Shown here piece by piece: positions 4,086 to 6,074 of a DNA stretch of 6,074 nt (position 1 is its first letter; each line of letters begins with the position of its first letter). The notes under the pieces were generated by a model that was not told the origin of the DNA, made no database searches, and saw nothing but the letters and a program-made list of their open reading frames with translations. Position numbers and translations under genes: made by a program. This DNA is from an uncultured Paraglaciecola sp. (lineage in GTDB: Bacteria > Pseudomonadota > Gammaproteobacteria > Enterobacterales > Alteromonadaceae), in assembly GCA_905479025.1 (NCBI GenBank), contig CAJQKX010000733.1, positions 1 to 6,074 of the forward strand. The letters run 5' to 3'.

Positions 4086-6074
4086 TTATAACAAAGCAGC
4101 TAATCGCGTTCCTTGGCCAATCGCTCGCTTAGCATCTAATTCTGTTGCCACATCCGCACCACCGATTAAATGATGAGGCTTAGTTAAACCATCGACTAAT
4201 TCCCTGAGAGGCTCTTGACCAGCGCAAACAATCACGTTATCGACGTCCAGTACCTGCACGTTATCATTCACCTTAATATGCAAACCAGCGTCATCAATTT
4301 TTAGATATTCAACACCCGCCAGCATGCTTACACCTTTACTGAGCAGTCCAGCTCTATGTGCCCAACCACTTGTTTTACCTAAATCTTTACCTACTCTTGT
4401 TGATTTACGCTGTAACAAAAAGATTTCTCTAGTTGATGGTGCTGGGGAAGGTGTCACCCCTTCAATACCCGATCGCGAACCAAGCGTCATATCTATTCCC
4501 CACTCTTTCATAAAAGCAGGAATATTTTGACTGGTAGACTCGCCTGCATGGGACAGATATTCGGAGACATCAAAACCAATACCCCCAGCTCCTATGATGG
4601 CGACTTTCTTACCAACCGGCTTTTTATTCACAATCACATCTATGTAACTCATCACTTTACTATGCTCAATCCCTTCAATAGGAGGGGTACGCGGAGCGAT
4701 GCCTGTAGCAATAATAACGTCATCAAATTCGCTGCTATTGAGGGTCTTTGCATCCACACGGGTGTTGAGCTTTACGGTGACATTGTGCAACTCCATTTGG
4801 CGTGCATAATAACGAAGTGTCTCAGAAAACTCTTCTTTACCAGGGATTTGCTTAGCAATATTGAATTGCCCACCAAGCTCACTAGCAGAATCAAAAATGG
4901 TAACCTTGTGGCCACGTTTAGCAGCGATTGTAGCCGCGGCTAAACCAGCTGGTCCAGCACCTACTACCGCTATACTTTTGACTGCTACAGCAGGTTCAAT
5001 GACCAACTCTGTTTCATGGCAAGCACGAGGGTTAACCAAACAGCTACTCGTTTTCCCGTCAAATACGTGGTCTAAACAAGCCTGGTTGCAACCAATGCAG
5101 GTATTAATCTCATCTGAACGATTTTCAATTGCCTTTATTACAAACTCAGGATCAGCCAAAAAAGGTCGCGCCATTGAAATCATATCGGCATCACCGCGAG
5201 CTAATACCTCTTCCGCCACTTCTGGCGTATTGATACGGTTTGAGGTAATGACAGGGATAGACAACGCTTTTTTAAACTTGGCTGTTACCCAAGTAAAGGC
5301 TGCTCTTGGGACTTTGGTAATAATAGTCGGGATACGTGCTTCGTGCCAACCAATACCTGTGTTAATAATGGTAGCGCCTGCCTTTTCGATGGCCTGTCCT
5401 AACTCAACCACCTCTTCATAATTCGACCCCCCTTCGACCAAATCCAACATCGATAAACGATAGATGATGATAAACTGTTCACCTACAGCTTCTCGTACTC
5501 GACGTACGACTTCCAACGGCAAACGAATACGATTTTGATAAGAACCGCCCCACTCATCATCTCTATGGTTAGTGCGTGCTGCGATAAATTGGTTTAAGAA
5601 ATACCCTTCAGAGCCCATTATTTCCACACCATCGTAACCTGCTTTTTGCGCTTGTGTTGATGTGTCAATAAAATCTTGTATTTGTTTTTCTATGCCTTGT
5701 GCATCTAAAGCCTTGGGCTTAAAAGGGTTAATGGGGGCTTGTAAAGCTGATGGTGCAACCTGAGCTGGGTTATAGGCATAACGCCCAGTGTGCAATATTT
5801 GCATACATATTTTACTACCATGTTCATGCACTGCATCAGTAATGGTTTTATGTTCAGCAATGGCTTTATCAGTATCTAAACGTTTAGAACCTTTGTGGGT
5901 AGCACCTTCATCATTTGGCCCTATTCCACCTGTAACAATTAGCCCTACCCCACCTTTAGCCCGTTCAGAGAAATATGCTGCCATGCGCACATGTCCATCG
6001 GGCAAATCTTCTAAGCCTGTATGCATAGATCCCATAATCACGCGGTTTTTTAGTTGCGTAAAACCCAAATCTAA
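4086..6074 (-). CDS. fadH: 2,4-dienoyl-CoA reductase (NADPH), FadH (5' end cut by window edge)
   Basis: Cytoplasmic multi-cofactor enzyme (FMN, FAD, [4Fe-4S]) that uses NADPH to reduce 2,4-dienoyl-CoA esters formed during beta-oxidation of unsaturated fatty acids. 662 residues are visible. The first are LDLGFTQLKNRV, matching E. coli FadH from about residue 10, so some nine residues and the start codon lie beyond the right edge. The N-terminal OYE-like barrel (about 1-325) carries the catalytic Tyr158 (GSEGYFLNQF) and His244 (GIGWHEARIP), equivalent to E. coli Tyr166 and His252. The cluster cysteines are 326, 329, 333 and 345 (CIGCNQAC and SSCLVNPR). Dinucleotide-binding loops follow at 372-377 (GAGPAG) and 495-500 (GAGGIG), then QFNIAKQIPGKEEF and a C-terminal VCAGQEP. 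Length, motifs and order are complete. It converges on the ene-reductase gene and has its own terminator at 4033-4057; its promoter is outside the window. Confidence 0.97.
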   Translation of the reverse strand, partial: LDLGFTQLKNRVIMGSMHTGLEDLPDGHVRMAAYFSERAKGGVGLIVTGGIGPNDEGATHKGSKRLDTDKAIAEHKTITDAVHEHGSKICMQILHTGRYAYNPAQVAPSALQAPINPFKPKALDAQGIEKQIQDFIDTSTQAQKAGYDGVEIMGSEGYFLNQFIAARTNHRDDEWGGSYQNRIRLPLEVVRRVREAVGEQFIIIYRLSMLDLVEGGSNYEEVVELGQAIEKAGATIINTGIGWHEARIPTIITKVPRAAFTWVTAKFKKALSIPVITSNRINTPEVAEEVLARGDADMISMARPFLADPEFVIKAIENRSDEINTCIGCNQACLDHVFDGKTSSCLVNPRACHETELVIEPAVAVKSIAVVGAGPAGLAAATIAAKRGHKVTIFDSASELGGQFNIAKQIPGKEEFSETLRYYARQMELHNVTVKLNTRVDAKTLNSSEFDDVIIATGIAPRTPPIEGIEHSKVMSYIDVIVNKKPVGKKVAIIGAGGIGFDVSEYLSHAGESTSQNIPAFMKEWGIDMTLGSRSGIEGVTPSPAPSTREIFLLQRKSTRVGKDLGKTSGWAHRAGLLSKGVSMLAGVEYLKIDDAGLHIKVNDNVQVLDVDNVIVCAGQEPLRELVDGLTKPHHLIGGADVATELDAKRAIGQGTRLAALL

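Noticed and set aside
4324..5421. Open plus-strand frames at 4324-4530, 4527-4943 and 4861-5421 opposite fadH
   Set aside because: They lie entirely antisense to a fully conserved fadH, resemble no family, and have no ribosome sites; they are shadows of fadH codon usage.
2564..6074. Recent duplication giving rise to both the ene-reductase and fadH
   Set aside because: They share only the superfamily TIM barrel. They belong to different classes with different active-site motifs and clear separate ancestry, so their proximity is likely coincidental.

Overview
The window looks like a chromosomal housekeeping segment of a marine gammaproteobacterium, most likely from the Alteromonadales (Alteromonas/Glaciecola/Paraglaciecola-like). 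This rests on near end-to-end resemblance of the glutaredoxin, superoxide dismutase and dienoyl-CoA reductase to their E. coli counterparts, on a VF530-family protein typical of marine gammaproteobacteria, and on moderately AT-rich DNA. The genus is inference. No tRNA, rRNA, CRISPR array, insertion sequence or phage gene was found.

Layout. Positions 1-299 (minus) hold most of grxD, a CGFS monothiol glutaredoxin cut by the left edge. A divergent intergenic region follows, with a candidate sodB promoter and a strong hairpin in the predicted sodB leader. sodB (592-1173, plus) ends at a textbook terminator (1201-1226). Next come three plus-strand genes: an apparently exported SAM hydroxide adenosyltransferase (DUF62) family protein (1281-2210), a VF530/DUF2132 DNA-binding protein (2221-2520) only 10 bases further on, and an Old Yellow Enzyme family ene-reductase (2564-3667) with a GTG start. 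At the right, fadH (4086-6074, minus), encoding 2,4-dienoyl-CoA reductase, converges on this group and is cut by the right edge just inside its N-terminus.

The 418-base gap between the two convergent genes is not empty. On the minus strand at 3738-3972 it carries what appears to be the decayed C-terminal end of an M16 (insulinase/pitrilysin-like) metallopeptidase. Restoring two single G deletions gives one continuous 78-codon frame with a natural stop, followed by a hairpin/T-tract terminator in the same orientation. The remnant begins abruptly at a short inverted repeat.

How the genes fit together: grxD and sodB form a divergent pair concerned with iron-sulfur handling and superoxide defence. 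The OYE-type reductase and FadH are distant relatives (FMN TIM barrels) that converge head-on and reduce activated or conjugated double bonds. No new multi-gene system is evident. The items most worth checking are the peptidase remnant, the secreted form of a SAM-hydrolysing enzyme, and the sodB leader hairpin.
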